The position numbers were made by a program, and so were the translations under genes. Shown here one piece after another: positions 24,740 to 37,347 of a stretch of DNA of 64,000 nucleotides (its first letter is position 1; every line of letters begins with the position of its first letter). This DNA is from Morchella semilibera. Lineage: Eukaryota; Ascomycota; Pezizomycetes; Pezizales; Morchellaceae. Where the stretch lies: assembly GCA_009192285.1 (NCBI GenBank), contig WBVU01000003.1, forward strand, positions 3,503,973 to 3,567,972, in the 5' to 3' direction. The notes under the pieces were generated by a model. It did not search any database. It was given only the letters and a program-made list of their open reading frames with translations, and had not been told where the DNA came from.

Positions 24740-26339
24740 GTTCCCTGGTTAATTCCCGGTGGTGTATCTGATAGCCTAGGATCGGTGGAGTTTTCGTAGT
24801 AGTAGCAGTATTAGTAGTAGTAGTAGTAGTGCGATTGATTGATTAGATTAGGTCGTGGGTGCCGCATAGAATAGAGTGGTTGTCGGGTGGGTGGGGGAGG
24901 GTTGTGCGAGCTTTATACATATCAGCATGCAGATTCGCCTTGTTTGGCTTGGCGGAGTTTGGGGGGGGGGGGACATACATGTAGGCAGCAATGCCGCGCA
25001 GGGAACGCGTTGTGCCCTATGGTTTGAGAGCGTTATATTGGTAACTGCTTGACTTACAACTACATCATGTAGGCGAGATGGCGTTATGTCAAGATGTAGT
25101 TTCGGGTCGAGCAAACACTGACTGGTGGGCCCGGGGGAGAGGGGGGGGGGTGGTTTGTGCGTTAACGACGTTCGGACCTCTAGGCCTGCCAGTGTTTTAC
25201 GATATACATGCAGATACTTCTTCTCTTGTATGTGCATGTTTGTTTGTTTGTACTGCATTGCAATACTCCTGACAACCAAAAATCAAAAGCGATGACAAAG
25301 CCCAGTACAGTGTCAATGTCTCTGCCGGCGCCAATTAATACCCCTATCCTGTCCTATCCTAAATATAACTGCCCTGATCTATCTGATCTACATTGATCTG
25401 ATCTCAGCCATGGGGGGATAACTTGGGCTGAGGGCTGAGATGAGACATTATTAGGGATTTAGGCTCTTTGCACCTACATCGTACTCTACAAAAAAAAAAA
25501 GGGACCCATCCAGTCGGGATCCACGGCCTCATCATCCATCCATACCTGCATTGCATTTTGTCCAACTCTAAGCTGGCGCATACACACCGTATGCCCTCCT
25601 CTCCAAACGCGACCACCACCAGCGCCAACACCAACATATGTGGGGTAAAAACCCCCCACGTAGGTAGGGGGCGCGCGGCTACATATGATGCCGCCCTCAT
25701 GAACAGAGCAGGCCGCCCACCAAGGCGGTTACCTCGATGGGGGGGGCGGGTGGAATGTCCGAGTGATGGACTGTGATTACTGGTTTTGTCCCCCGCCAAG
25801 GAAGTGTTGGTGGTGGGCCGGAGGCATCCCGGCCGGCCCGGCGCGGATTAATTCAGGTGTTCCGTCGTTGTGGTCCTGCCCCTCCCCCCCCCGGCCCGTC
25901 GAGACTGCAATGTACTTACTAGTAAGTACATATATGTACATGTGCTTTCATTGCATGCATATGGGGGTTGTCAGCGGGCTCCAGTACTCTAATGTCGTAT
26001 CCGCGCGCGTGGTGCTTCGGCGCACCCCCGCTGTGAAACGAAACCTCAATCAGTATGGAAGAGGGTGGGTGGGTGAGATCACTAGGACTACGGGATATTT
26101 TACATGTATGTATGCAGTGACGAGGGGTTCTTAAGCGATTGAGGGGCGAGGAAACACAGGTAAGATCCCCTAGTAAGTGGGTAAGTATGCGCTACTGTGG
26201 AGTTTGGTAGCATCGCAGTTCCGGGTAAGTACTGTGATAGGTTTGTTTCCTCCCCTCCCCTTGTTTTTGATTTTTTAATTTTGCCTCTGGCGCGGGCCGT
26301 CCTTGGCCACGGACGGGCGGAGCGGGGCGGGGGATACTC

Positions 26340-26418
26340 AGCTGTACCAATACCGCACTGCTAGTATAGTGACGGGAATACAGTAGTGATCTCACCAACC
26401 ACCCCTTTTGTGCTGTAT
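26340..26418. repeat. dispersed repeat, copy B
   Basis: This is related to 10851-10938. Both contain CCAATACCGCACTGCTAG-like and GTGACGGGAATAC-like segments, then GTAGTGATC, an ACCCCTTTT-like segment and a closing TGCTGTA or TACTGTA. Confidence 0.55.
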
Positions 26419-26977
26419 ATACACACATTTCATTCTCTTTAAAACCCCTAACTCCGTGAAGGGGGAAACCATCACGCATTTATATATCCTTGTGATATAC
26501 TTTGACTTCACCACGTACATCCGTGCTGGTAGAAGTGTTTGATATCTATACTATGTAAACGCACCCACCATTCAGCTGATTCTAGTAACTACAGTTACAT
26601 ACATGTATCTAATCCCACATGTATGTGGATAAAAAGGCCCACCCACCCCCCCAGAAAGTCTACACTTATCGGGCTATTAGGGGCCGGAAAAAGCGAGACC
26701 CATATTATATTCGACTCACATGCCAGGAGCACAGTGATCCATCCAACTACATGTAGCTAACTACCTAGCTAGGGGGCCGGCGGCGGCGATATAATCCTAG
26801 AGCTGTAGATACCGATACCGATACCAATTAATAGCCAATAACTGATACCAAATTCCACACGTCCCCCCCCCCCCTCCTTTCGATCCAGCCTCCGCCGGCC
26901 CCCACCTCACACAAGGAAAAATGAAATCTCTCGTCAGCCATCGATTCCCCCCCGCCCCGCCCCCCCCCCCCCCTCCC

Positions 26978-27115
26978 AAAAAAAAAAAAAAAAAAAAAAA
27001 GACCTCGAGCATGGAAGGGTTGTGGTTGTGATTTCGTTACTGAGAGGGGTGAGAGGGGTGAGAGATGAGAGTTGACTGGGGCGGATTTCTTTTTTTTTTT
27101 TTTTTTTTTTTTTTT
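26978..27115. repeat. A23 and T26 runs in inverted arrangement
   Basis: A23 at 26978-27000 and T26 at 27090-27115 flank 89 bases of unique DNA containing three GAGAGGGGT-like units. The paired homopolymers could fold on each other. Confidence 0.7.
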
Positions 27116-27809
27116 CGCCCACGATATATACATGTATATAAGTTTGCAACCGGTGTGCATCATCAACGGTCACTCGCCGGCGCCTAGACTTTAGCTTCGA
27201 CATTGGTGGCGCCAAGCTTTGGGGGGGCTAGCTAGATTGGTTTCAAACATTGCATGGCCCGAGTGGATGATACTTGCAACTGATCGACCTCAAACATATG
27301 TAAGGTTATTTAACGGACTTCACCTGATGCTGGCTGGCTGGCTAATCAAGAGGGCCGTCAAGGGTGAGTGGATAATGAGATATCTCGGGGAAAATGCTTG
27401 ATGGCAATCCATAGATTTGGGGCTCTTCGGAGTAGGAGAAAGGTTTGAAGCATGTGGGTCCTGCACATATATATATTAACCCTAACCCTGACCAAAGGTA
27501 TTCCTTGTCACCATGGATTTATGCTCAGATCAACTCAATAATATTTTAGGATTCGTGATCGTAATATAGACACCTGTCGCACTGTAGGAAAAAAAAAAGC
27601 GAGAAAGCGAGAAACATCTTTATACACCATACCAACCCCAAATAGAAACCCAGAAAGAAAGAAAGAAAGTAAAAGAATGCAACCTGTTAAATAGAACCTC
27701 CTGAGAAAGGGAAGAAAAGAAGGGGAAAAAATAACCCGCGAAATTACGGTGCTCCCAGAGGGGAAAGAATCATGCCAGCATGTAGTGTGCGAACCCACAA
27801 TTAGTTCCT

Positions 27810-29471
27810 TCAGTTCCAACCCATGGTGTTGTTGGAGATATCAACGATATCTCTTTCACCTGCCTGAAGCCCTTCTAAGCTCCAGCCGTCGTTTCCGAGT
27901 CCCATAGCTCTCATTCCCTCGACACTGAGAGCGTCCGAGGGCCCCTGCCATGCCACCACCGGTCTCTCCATCACCGCTGGGGAAATCTGGGGGCGGAACA
28001 CCAGCCAAGAATGCGTCACGCTGGCGAACCGCGTACTCAACGCTCGATTTACAAAGCGGCGCAGCGGGAATGTACAAAACGCTGCTATCACCAGTGCCGT
28101 TGTGGACACGGTCCACAGAGTGGATGGTGTCGCAGTGCCAGGCAACATAGTCTCCCGGCGCAACGCGGGGCACATGGATCATGGTCTTTGAGAGATTAAG
28201 GTGGGGGTGCCATTTGTCGTTAAATTCCTGGGAGGCGGCGGGGACGGCCCCGGGGAAGTCGGGGGTGGGGGTCTCAGGGATGCGCCAGTTCGAAAGGGAG
28301 TTAGGGTTGGAGGCAGACGGAGCGAAAAAGGGGCGGAGGAGGAAGTAAGCAGTGGCATGTTTGAGCAAGGGGTTGACGAGGAGGGTGCCCTCATTTGGGC
28401 CAGTGTTTGACATGCTCAGCTATATTAAAGAGTTAGTCATCAGGGTCTTGCGTTGTGCAAAGGGTACTATTTGAGGAGCTTACCCAGCCTTGCCACATCC
28501 GGAACATGGCACAACTCCCGGCTCCATTGTAGAGATCCATGGTGGCATTTACACGGTGGCGCGCGTCATACGCATCATAGTTCTCCCAGTCGGCCTGAAA
28601 AATCTTTTTTGTAAACGGCAGAGTACTCCGGATCTTCCCAGCGCTCCAAAGAGCCACCATCGACATGGGCCCCAAGCGCAAACCCGGCATCGCCGGGAAG
28701 ACGGATACGGAGCCGGTCAGCATAGGTAAGAGGATGTTTGAGCGAAATCTGGGTGGCAGGAGAAGAGCTGTGCCACATTGACATGAGGAACTTCTGGGCC
28801 TTGAGGAGCGATGGGTTCGAGCGAGCGCGAACTTGAGAGGGTGACCAGTACAGCTCATAGACAGCTGGAGAGGCAGCAGGGAAAGCTATAAAAAGGAAGG
28901 TAAAGCTTCTTAGTTTATGCCAATAAAGATTTAAAGGGTATAAGATGACATGTGGTGTATGTACCTTTTGCCTTTGGATTTTGACGAATGTAATCCTTAA
29001 GATCTGCCTTCAACTGAAGAGCTTCCTCCTCAGGAATCACATTACGAATAACCACAGTCCCGCGGCGTTTGATCTCTGCAACCTCAGCTGGAGATGCGTT
29101 TGCAATATCTTTGTACTCAATACTCGGGATAACCTTTTCTATAATTAACACCAACATCCATAAAAAAAAAACGCCAACCCAAAGAATAAAGAAGAACAAA
29201 CCTTAGTCCCCAATGCGCTAACCTCTTCGACTTCACGCTTGAGTTCCTTGACCAATCTATCCCACGAAGCCTGCAACTGCTCTTCCTTTCCTTTGAGGAA
29301 TTTTGATTTGAGCGTAGCAAACCTTGGCTGGAGTGGAGCCGATGCAATTCCAGAAAGCGATGGGAACACAGAAGAGATATCTCCAGCAGGCTTTTGTGTA
29401 GTAGGTATGACAACGGACCTCTTGCTGGTTGCAGCAGCAATGTTGCGAATGGGTAACCTCAGTGAAAGCAT
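27810..29471 (-). CDS. DUF1479 family dioxygenase-like protein, two frame breaks
   Basis: Exons run 29471-29202, 29133-28965, 28885-28484 and 28419-27810. Known for the family: a double-stranded beta-helix related to Fe(II)/2-oxoglutarate oxygenases, with unknown substrate. Seen: an N-terminal basic MLSLRLPIRNIAAATSKRS that could target mitochondria; the segment KRRGTVVIRNVIP typical of the family; the putative iron-binding GAHVDGG with His about 220 and Asp about 222; and AWHCDTIHSVDRVHNG with the distal His near 375-380. The frame breaks twice, each time by one extra base: in A6 at 28605-28610 (minus strand A, plus strand T) and most simply in the G4 at 27942-27945. Without both the model is about 482 residues, as expected for the family. 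Both sites are homopolymers, so assembly error is likely, although a decaying gene cannot be excluded. Confidence 0.85.
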
Positions 29472-29493
29472 TGTGTGAGAAAGTGGTTCTTTG

Positions 29494-29535
<42 letters not shown>

Positions 29536-32470
29536 TGGATTGAGGATGGGCTAATTGATGGAAAGATAACTTTAGAGATCACAAAAGAAGTGCTACTTTG
29601 ATGTGAGAGTCGATATAGAGAGTAGTTGGGGCAGACAGATGCAAGATATGCAACTCAGGACTTTATGAATTGGGGAGAGTGAAAGATATAAAGTTTGAAC
29701 TGTTTAGTTTAGACTACCAGAAATGGAAGTCTATCCACTTATCTAGCTTGATTTGGTTATCTTCATATAAGATCACTCTTATCACGGATCGCTGAAACTT
29801 GTTTTGAAGTGGCGCTTTTTTTGGCTTCGATCCTCCCCTTGTACTAAATCCAAATGCAGTAGCATAACTTCAATCCATTTTCGGTTAGCTATCTACAGGA
29901 AAAGTTGTATTGAGCTAACCCTCCCCCCTTCACGGGCGTCAATTATGTACTGAGTGGAATTTCCCCCTGGTTTGTAAATACCGAGGGACCTCTCTATGTT
30001 CGTTTGTTGGGAACGGATTTCGGCTAGGTATGGCGCGAGTGAGTGACGAGCGGGGGGATAGAAGAAAGAAGATGAGGGGTCTACTGACCGGGGCTAAGGA
30101 ATGTTTGTGTCTGTTTCTCTTATGCCACCATCCTAAAATGGATAGATTTCATAGACGCCATAGTTAGTACATACCTGGTTATCGAATTGTCTTCGATGCT
30201 CGATTTTAAGTGTGGTGGGCACTGGTGGCTACATTTACTACACATGACACAATTACATACATCGTATAAACCTCGCCGAATCACTAGCAAGATTTCTCCA
30301 GGCTAATAACACGACGATATTCCAACACCCCCCCCCCCTCCCCTACTCCTCCTCCCTCCGCCATCTCCGCATCAGCAGAGTTCCGTTGATCGATTTACAA
30401 ACTCGCACCCTGGTTTATGGGACAGGTGCCGCCCCCTCACTGCTTGAGCATGAGGGCAGAAATTAAATGCATTATTTGAATTCCTCGCTCATGCATGGAT
30501 GAATGTTTTACCGTGCCGATTCCTACTAATATAATAGTAAAAAAAAAAGGAGAAATATGTACCTCAGGAAGCACTGAGCTTCAGGCAAATATGGTGGTTG
30601 AAACCATTATGTTCATCATTTACTACATGCGTATGTACTTACAGATATCATCTACCTTCATATATGTGATGCAAATATACCCGCAATTTTCCGCACAGTG
30701 TAACGTGAGACAGAGCAAGGCATTCTGCACTTGACACTCGGCTCCTTTATGATGTTTTATGTGTGAAAGAGGCGTAACTGGGCCCCGCAGCAAGAAACTT
30801 TTGGGGGTGTCAGTGCACCATGATCATGGCATCGCGATAAATTCGACCCCGCAGTTAGTATTGTTTTTTTCCCCCTTGTAATCACCATGGACTGCATTTC
30901 AAACCTCCGAGCACTGTAGCCTTTGACCAGTAAACTCTTGGTGGTGAAACATCTCCGGAACATGGCATGCATATATATACTCAGTCGTTAATTAGAAAGT
31001 CGGAATTTTTGATAAGCGTTTGGTTGCAACGATATCCGACGACTTAGTTAACGCGCGAGTATATATATATACCTGTTTCTGTTGCTATCTGTTGGTATGT
31101 ATAGACCACCGGATTAGACAACTTAAGCTATCCGGCTTTTTAAGGCCTTTGATTGTAAAAACATCTTGCTGTATTGTCAGGCATGTGGGGTGGCTTATAC
31201 CTCCTATCTAGTTGAAATCAAAGTGTCTGTCCATATCTCTGGCAAAAACATCATTAGTATATACATGTAGCACATCTTGGCTGCGTGGTTGTAACTTCTG
31301 CCGGGGTTGAAGTAGGTACATGGAAGTGCTCCTCTGGGGGGCGTGTTGCTAAGTTCTACTCGGACCTCCCCCCCCCCCCCGACATTCCCCGATACGGAGG
31401 TGGGTATATATCGGCACTGGGTAGCCCTACCGTCATCTCATCTCATCACAGCTCGCTTAATTCTCCGAAAACTACATAACAACTGCCGCTGAAGACAAAA
31501 ACCTAAGCAGTTTTCATCCTAGTAAGTAAAAGCTTATTTTGACATCGAGAGGCCACGTTTTGCCGTGAACCCGACAGTCCAGATCTGTTGCCATGATGAG
31601 CCCTTGACCAAGAGAGAACATCCTCGTCCAACTCCACAAAAATTGGCCCATTCTCTAAGACCTTTGAAGTGGGGCTATGGGACTCTAAGTACATGTACCC
31701 ACCCATATTTCAGTTGCAGTTTTCTTCTTCGGTACCCTTGCCACCGTCTGGATACTGACATGTGGTGTTGTATGGATGCGGCGTTTGCTAGCCATCATAG
31801 GAAATGACTCGGCAGAAGCCCCAACACGAACACATGTCTGTAAATACCACCCGCCCCCTCAAAAAAAAAAAAGAGAAAAAAAAAAAAACCAGATTACTGA
31901 TTAAAGGGCCAGTAGGAACATAGTCTGTCAACCTAAGAGTAATAAGTGCAAACTTCCGCGTGGGGAAACCCGGGGACAGAAAGAAGTGTTTTTCTAGTTG
32001 TGGAGAACAGCCAGACAGACCCCACACGAAGAAATTAGAATCGCTTTCTCGTGGGAGTTGGGATATCTCCCCGAGAGCCGGCAGCGTCCGAGAATCTCTG
32101 CCTATGGGTATCGCACGATCCTCGACCCTTCTCTCTAATCATTGGCCCTTTCACCTAAAACGTAAGAGGAAAGTTATCCACATATGCACGGCAACTAGAG
32201 TACAATATTTAGTAACTCGTTAGTTGGCAAGGTACATAGAGGTATGTATTAGGCCCCCCTAGGTACAATATCGGACCTCTTTCCGAGCAGATAATATGTT
32301 GAGACGTTAATCAATTCCTTAGAACTGACTAACGATGACCAAGAAATCAGAAGACAATGTGATATTATGAAGGAACTGAGGTTGCTATACGAGTGCGTAG
32401 TGGATACATATGCATGAGGTCATTTTGTCTAATCTCCTATGCTTGTAAATATCTCAAACACCTTAAGCAC
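29472..32470. other. gene-free stretch
   Basis: The first 110 bases include a GA repeat (29498-29526) that lies in the 5' leader of the DUF1479 gene. The remainder holds a C-rich tract at 30330-30360, TACATGTA at 31262 and 31690, an A-rich tract at 31861-31888 and short frames on both strands. I find no supported gene or RNA. Confidence 0.6.
29498..29526. repeat. (GA)n microsatellite in 5' leader
   Basis: About 14 GA units (CT on the transcribed minus strand) lie 27-55 bases upstream of the DUF1479 gene ATG. CT-rich tracts are common in highly used fungal promoters and leaders. Confidence 0.8.
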
Positions 32471-33193
32471 TCAGTCAGATTCATAGAACGCAATGCTCTC
32501 CGGGTCTGGATCGAATTCTTCCTCCGGAATCCCCTTATAAACCTCCTTGGCCACCATGCGAGTCGCCTGGAGTTGAGTTGTTACGCGCGTCGCCTCCGTC
32601 TTGCTCCCTTTCTTGCTCGGAGGGCCGAGGTGCATTTCCGACAGGGCCTTACTGTCGCAGTTCTTCTCGACCGTGGCAGCTTCCCACTGAGCGCGCTGGA
32701 ATAGAAGGTCCGAAAGGGCTCTTTCTTGGGACTCAAGCTCAGCAAGGTCTTCCGCTGTGATTGGTTTCTACCAGGGAGATGCGTTCAGATTTGTCTTTCT
32801 TGCTCACCAATCGAAAAGTGTACGGTGTGGACTTACCGGCTCGGATCCATCGCTGGGCTCCACACGAGCTCTGGACTTTCCCATAGATGGTGCTAGCTGT
32901 AATACTTGTCGTAAAGCTGCTTCAGCCGTAGATGACAGGGGCTGGCGAAAGTAAAAAGTTGCACGTCGCTTTGGTGTGCTTTTCTTTGTTTCGTTAGCAC
33001 GCGACGGCCTAACAATATGGAGACCCCAAAATACCTCTACGGACGTAGACCTCTTTCTTGCTGTTGGTTTGTTAATTACTAGTGGGTCAGTTGGAACCTT
33101 GTAAGGAGTTGAACGTGGCAGAAGATGATTGCCAACTGAAGGAAGGAGTACAGGTACTCCCGTGGCAGACGGGGGTGGATTTCTTCTCGTCAT
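32471..33193 (-). CDS. unrecognised small basic protein with C-terminal coiled-coil-like region
   Basis: Exons 33193-32837 and 32767-32471 are joined across a 69-nt intron (GTAAGTCC donor, GGTAG acceptor, phase 0) and give 217 residues. I recognise no family. The N-terminal 120 residues are Pro/Ser/Arg/Lys-rich (MTRRNPPPSATGVPVLLPS, KPTARKRSTSVEVFWG, SRANETKKSTPKRRATFYF), suggesting a nuclear, phosphorylated, largely disordered region. After the intron a charged helix (AEDLAELESQERALSDLLF) may form a coiled coil. The protein ends in an acidic IPEEEFDPDPESIAFYESD. It lies head-to-tail 377 bases downstream of the helicase gene on the same strand, so each probably has its own promoter. Coding status rests on the clean splice and good composition on both sides. 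Confidence 0.65.
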
Positions 33194-33570
33194 CGCCGTC
33201 TATCGTCGTCTTTACGGTGAGTCTGGTATGGAGTTTGAGGGTTGAAATCTGTTTGCTCGTTATGATCTTTTCACTTGTGGAAGGGAAGGGGCCCACAAAG
33301 GGTGTGTGTGGTGTGTGGACGAACGCCGAGTGATAAAGCGTGATTCACTCCACATGTAAAGTAATTCTATACCTAATACGCGAACTAGATTAGACTAGAG
33401 CGTCATTTTCCATTTGCGCAGTTTGTATTCTAGCTACCCTCTCGATGGAACGATTATTATATTTTAAAATCTTTCAAAATTCGACCAACCAATTGTATCC
33501 TGCTGGCCCAGGGGCGTTACTTCCGAGTCTTTAGGCTCAACAATTCAAAATAAAAAATCACTAATATTTT
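33194..33570. other. spacer downstream of the helicase gene
   Basis: This spacer of 377 bases separates two same-strand genes. It probably contains the helicase 3' end and the promoter of the small basic protein gene. No distinct element is visible. Confidence 0.5.
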
Positions 33571-36500
33571 TTATAGCATATCATCATACATGTAGTTATA
33601 ATTTGTTAATTTACGATTTCTAATAAACATGAGTAATATTTGCTTATCCAATGCAATAACCGAGTAAGGATACATACACCTACCAAACCCATATAAATCC
33701 CGACATTCTAGTTCGACCTCTTCATACGTGGCTGCTGGAACAAGATACCCCATGAATACATTATATGCTTCCTCATCCAAGACCGGACTCTTATCTCATC
33801 TGCAGCATTCATATCCTCAAACTTCCGAAGCCATCCGCCTCTCTTACTCGGTGGTTCGCGCACAACTGCACTTTGTGTACCCAAATCACCGTCCTCAATT
33901 CTGTTCAGGATATCCGCAAGCCTCTCTAGCTCCGTGATCGTTTCGTACTCGGATTCCGTATGGGAATCTACCACGCCGCGCAATAAAGGTTTATAAAAAC
34001 CAACAACACATCTGTGGCATCCAATGACACCTTCCTTGTCACCAAAAGGGAATTTCCCCATTTTCTTGATTACTAGATTCGACCCAAACTTTGCTGTTGC
34101 CATCACTGTCTCATATCCTATCAAATGACCGCACGTTCGGGCAGGGCCAATTGCAGCTCCCCCGTCCCAACACGTAGGACACTCTCCTTGCGGGCTCAAA
34201 CACCACCTGTAGCTGCCAGATTCAGAAACCAACGAAGACCTCGTATTTTGTCCAATGTGCAACTCTTTGCGGGCTCGCGTACTAGCCACGTACATTATTC
34301 TAACCCCTTCAAGTTCGGAATCCCTCACCCCACTGCTATGTCTGTGTATGTGGAGAGCAGCAAAATCGTCTGCCATTACAACACTATCCCATTCCAGTCC
34401 CTTCGCCTGGTGCGCGCTGCACAGAATCGCATCTGCGTGTTCGGCATTATCTACTATCCTTTCGCTACAGAAATCAACCTTCTCAAGGAAGTTAGGGTCC
34501 GATAATAGGTCCTGCCTCTCCAGACCCGCTATGAGTTTAAGTTCAGGGGAAAACATTCGTGCTATGACGTCTCTCGAAATGAATGCTTGAAGAAACTTTT
34601 TAGCGTTTGGCGGGGGGTTTCTTTTAATAAGCTGTTGTATTTGATTCTTATCCTGACGGCTAAGTTTATATTTCCGCATCATATCCTTCAAAAGAACTTC
34701 GGCGCCGAGGGTCTCTAGCTCTTCTTCCGCCTCCTCGTAGAGTAATTTGCATTTCTTTGAGGCGCCTGCGTTGATTGAAGCCTCGGAGGTGGCTTTTGCT
34801 ACAACTGCTTCTATTGATCTGAATCCTCTGAGTGGTCCGGACTTTAAAGGATTGCCCCGTTTCAACTCATACGCGTCTCTAAGATATGAGAACAGAGGCC
34901 GAGGTTGCATGTGGGATGGAGCCTTGATATAAACCTGGTGCTTTGGATGCGAATGACAATACGAAAATAGAATTGAAACTAGAGCTATAATGTATCATAT
35001 GGTCAGAAAAACCCCGTTCATAAGGAATAGTGAAATTTAGGGGCTTACAGCTGTTTTTTCGACAAATCACTACATGTTTCCCACTCCCACCAACTGAAGA
35101 CGGGCCCGGCGGTAGATTGATTATACTCGTTGGAAGTTCTAGAGGATCTACCACCTCAGGGATCTTTGGAAGATCTGTCTTGAGCACATCGACATCTCCG
35201 ATAGCTCTCATAGTAAGTGGTTCTCGTATAGCCCGTAAACAGAGTGTTGCAGCTGCAGCAATCCCCAGGCCGAAGCGGAATGAATATGTCAGTGACTTGT
35301 TATGGGTTACCGGATAGATATCTCCGTCAAAGCACTCGTTATTTGTTCCTCGAAATTCGTAAATCATCTGGTTGGGGTCGCCGACAACGATTAGGCGTGA
35401 AAACGGGCGTTGTCTAAATATAATCTCTGCCATTACTGAATCCGCATCCTATTTGAGTTAGAAGATTCTTCGACGTAGAGAGGGGGGTTTAGTTTACCTG
35501 AGCCTCGTCAAACATGATCCCATCATATTCACCGAAAGCCAACGTATCCGCTCTACACCTCAAGCCCTCTTTGTTGCTGCCACCAACCCCATCAAGATGC
35601 ATCATCTTCAAATATGCATCGTGAGGAAAGCGCGACCCCTGGAATTTCTGTAATTCTTCCCAAACTTCCCGTGTCCATTCCAGAATAACATCCCTTTTCA
35701 ACCCAAACTTTTCAGCCATCATCCAATGCAAGGACGCGTAATCGATCTCGACCTCAGCCGAAGTGAAGAAAGTAAGAAGAGTCTCGTTGATCACTCTAGC
35801 TACCTTTGATGGTGATGGGGTTTTTTCTGATGGATCGAGAAGTGCTGTTTTGAGGATTTCTTTGTCGCCTAGGGTTAAGGTGTCAATGATATAGGGGATG
35901 AGGTTATTTTCCGAGCTTCCTGGCGTCTTCAGTTCTGGCCGCATTCTAAGAATTGTCTCACGGGTTAGGGAGTGAATAGTCCTACCTAAGGCCACAGATT
36001 AGATACGATGAAAGATGGATAGTTGGGAAATCTAACTCACAAACGACATTTGGACCGAACTTCTTTTCAGCGTCCTTTTGAATACTGTTGTTAAAGGTAA
36101 GGAATAACCATTTCTCTTGCGGTCTAATAAGTAAGCCCCAAATCCAGCTCTTCAACTAATCCTGAGCAGGAGATGAAGATGTGTACATACCGAGCTTTAG
36201 CGTACTCAGTCAAGACCGTCGTCTTCCCAGTCCCGGCAAAAGCCTTAACCCTAAGGATCTCACCAACATCAAGGTTCAAATTTACTATTTCCCTCTGCTC
36301 AACAGTTAGGCCATCACTGGGTGCTAGGGGAATTTCAGAACCAGATCCCCTATTCAAGTTGTAGAGAAACAAGCTGCTTTTTAGTCGACCCAAGAGAACT
36401 CTTCTCGAATGGCGGCTAAAGAAATCCTCCGAATCCTCTTGGATTATCAACGCCTCTTTCAACCCTTTCTTGGTCTTCGGATACTTGAAACGCAAATCAT

Positions 36501-37347
36501 CGTCCGCCTCACACATCTCAAGGTATAGGAATAAGAATGAAAAATACTCTTTAATCAAGTCATCGCCTATCTTCGGCATTCCGCCAATAACCGATGGAGT
36601 TGACAAAATATTGCGAATGTCTTGTGGTGTAAGAGAAGTATAGAAGAGGTACGCAGTAAGAATCCGGTAAACAGAAGATGAGGCCTCGGTCTGAGAAGAG
36701 TTGGCAAAAGCCCAGGAACCTTTGGTTGAACCCAGTGATAGTGTGCGACTAACAAGCTTCCTGACGACTTTGTAGGGTCCAAACTTATTCTCCAAAAGTA
36801 ACAAAAGTTCATGCAAGTCAACATTCAATGGACGAAGATTGTCATTGACGCTAAGTATGTTGAAAATATCTCCCACGTTGATTCGGGGGAGCAGTATTGT
36901 TGGTAAGGCTCCTCCTATATGGTCTTTATCGCCTCCTTTGGTATCTAGAGTTAGAGGCAGCAACCCCAAGTCGCATAGAAGATTTCTTGTCATATTTTCA
37001 AACTCCCACTCAAGTTTTGACATCTCTTCTAGTGCGGACATGTCGCCGAATTCCCTATCCCGCTTTATACTAGATGCTCTGCTCCAACAACGACCTAACA
37101 GGGCCTGATACTCTTTAAGTCTTTCTTCCCAGGAGAGCTCAGGCGGATCACTTGATGTATGGTACAACGAGCGAGAGAGCTGGGTGGGGACAGGCTTCGT
37201 CCTATCACAACCATGAAGGTGGCGGTTTGTAAACGGCCCCTGATTGTATCTGTATACAGAGAGCGCTAGCGTTGGCCTGGCGGTTTTGGGCAATATATTT
37301 GCCTTTACGATTAACCCAGGACGTTGGTGCCTGATGATCTTCCTCAT
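33571..37347 (-). CDS. UvrD/SF1A DNA helicase, FBH1-like
   Basis: Six exons, 37347-36191, 36123-36041, 35985-35498, 35448-35049, 34984-33848 and 33794-33571, give about 1162 residues. Helicase motifs are in order: Walker A AGTGKTTV (about 371-378), a TIHSLT motif after exon 2, Walker B DEAQ split by an intron from DADS (573-580), GDPNQMIYEFRG (from 599), SAHQAKGLEWD (about 899-909) and YVASTRARKEL (about 941-951). This set best fits the FBH1 group, known to restrain Rad51 filaments and process replication forks with 3'-5' polarity. No F-box is visible in the 370-residue N-terminus. That region begins with a basic, acid-free segment which could be a mitochondrial presequence. Two CxxC pairs (CPTC about 978, CHRC about 1032) suggest a zinc ribbon. 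The last junction is uncertain: the stop-to-stop alternative ends at 33708. Confidence 0.88.

Larger units (their letters stand above)
24740..27809. other. gene-free stretch with repeats
   Basis: No gene is supported. It contains four of the TACATGTA copies (24976, 26101, 26600, 26748) and a fifth at 27129, the second copy of a dispersed repeat (26340-26418), a C-rich tract joined to A23 (26946-27000) and a T26 run (27090-27115). A short AACCCTAACCCTGACC stretch lies at about 27478-27493. Open frames of up to 143 codons are short, unspliced and without recognisable motifs. Confidence 0.6.

Noticed and set aside
24158-24799. Long plus-strand frames rich in Pro/Ser/Leu
   Set aside because: Antisense shadow of the purine-rich Lys/Glu coding stretch of the CxxC-module gene.
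27478-27493. AACCCTAACCCTGACC, resembling telomere repeats
   Set aside because: Barely two units, so too short to call an interstitial telomere.
33571-34910. Treating the helicase C-terminal frames as a separate gene
   Set aside because: Helicase motifs V and VI lie there, and the exon joins in phase to motifs I-III through clean introns.
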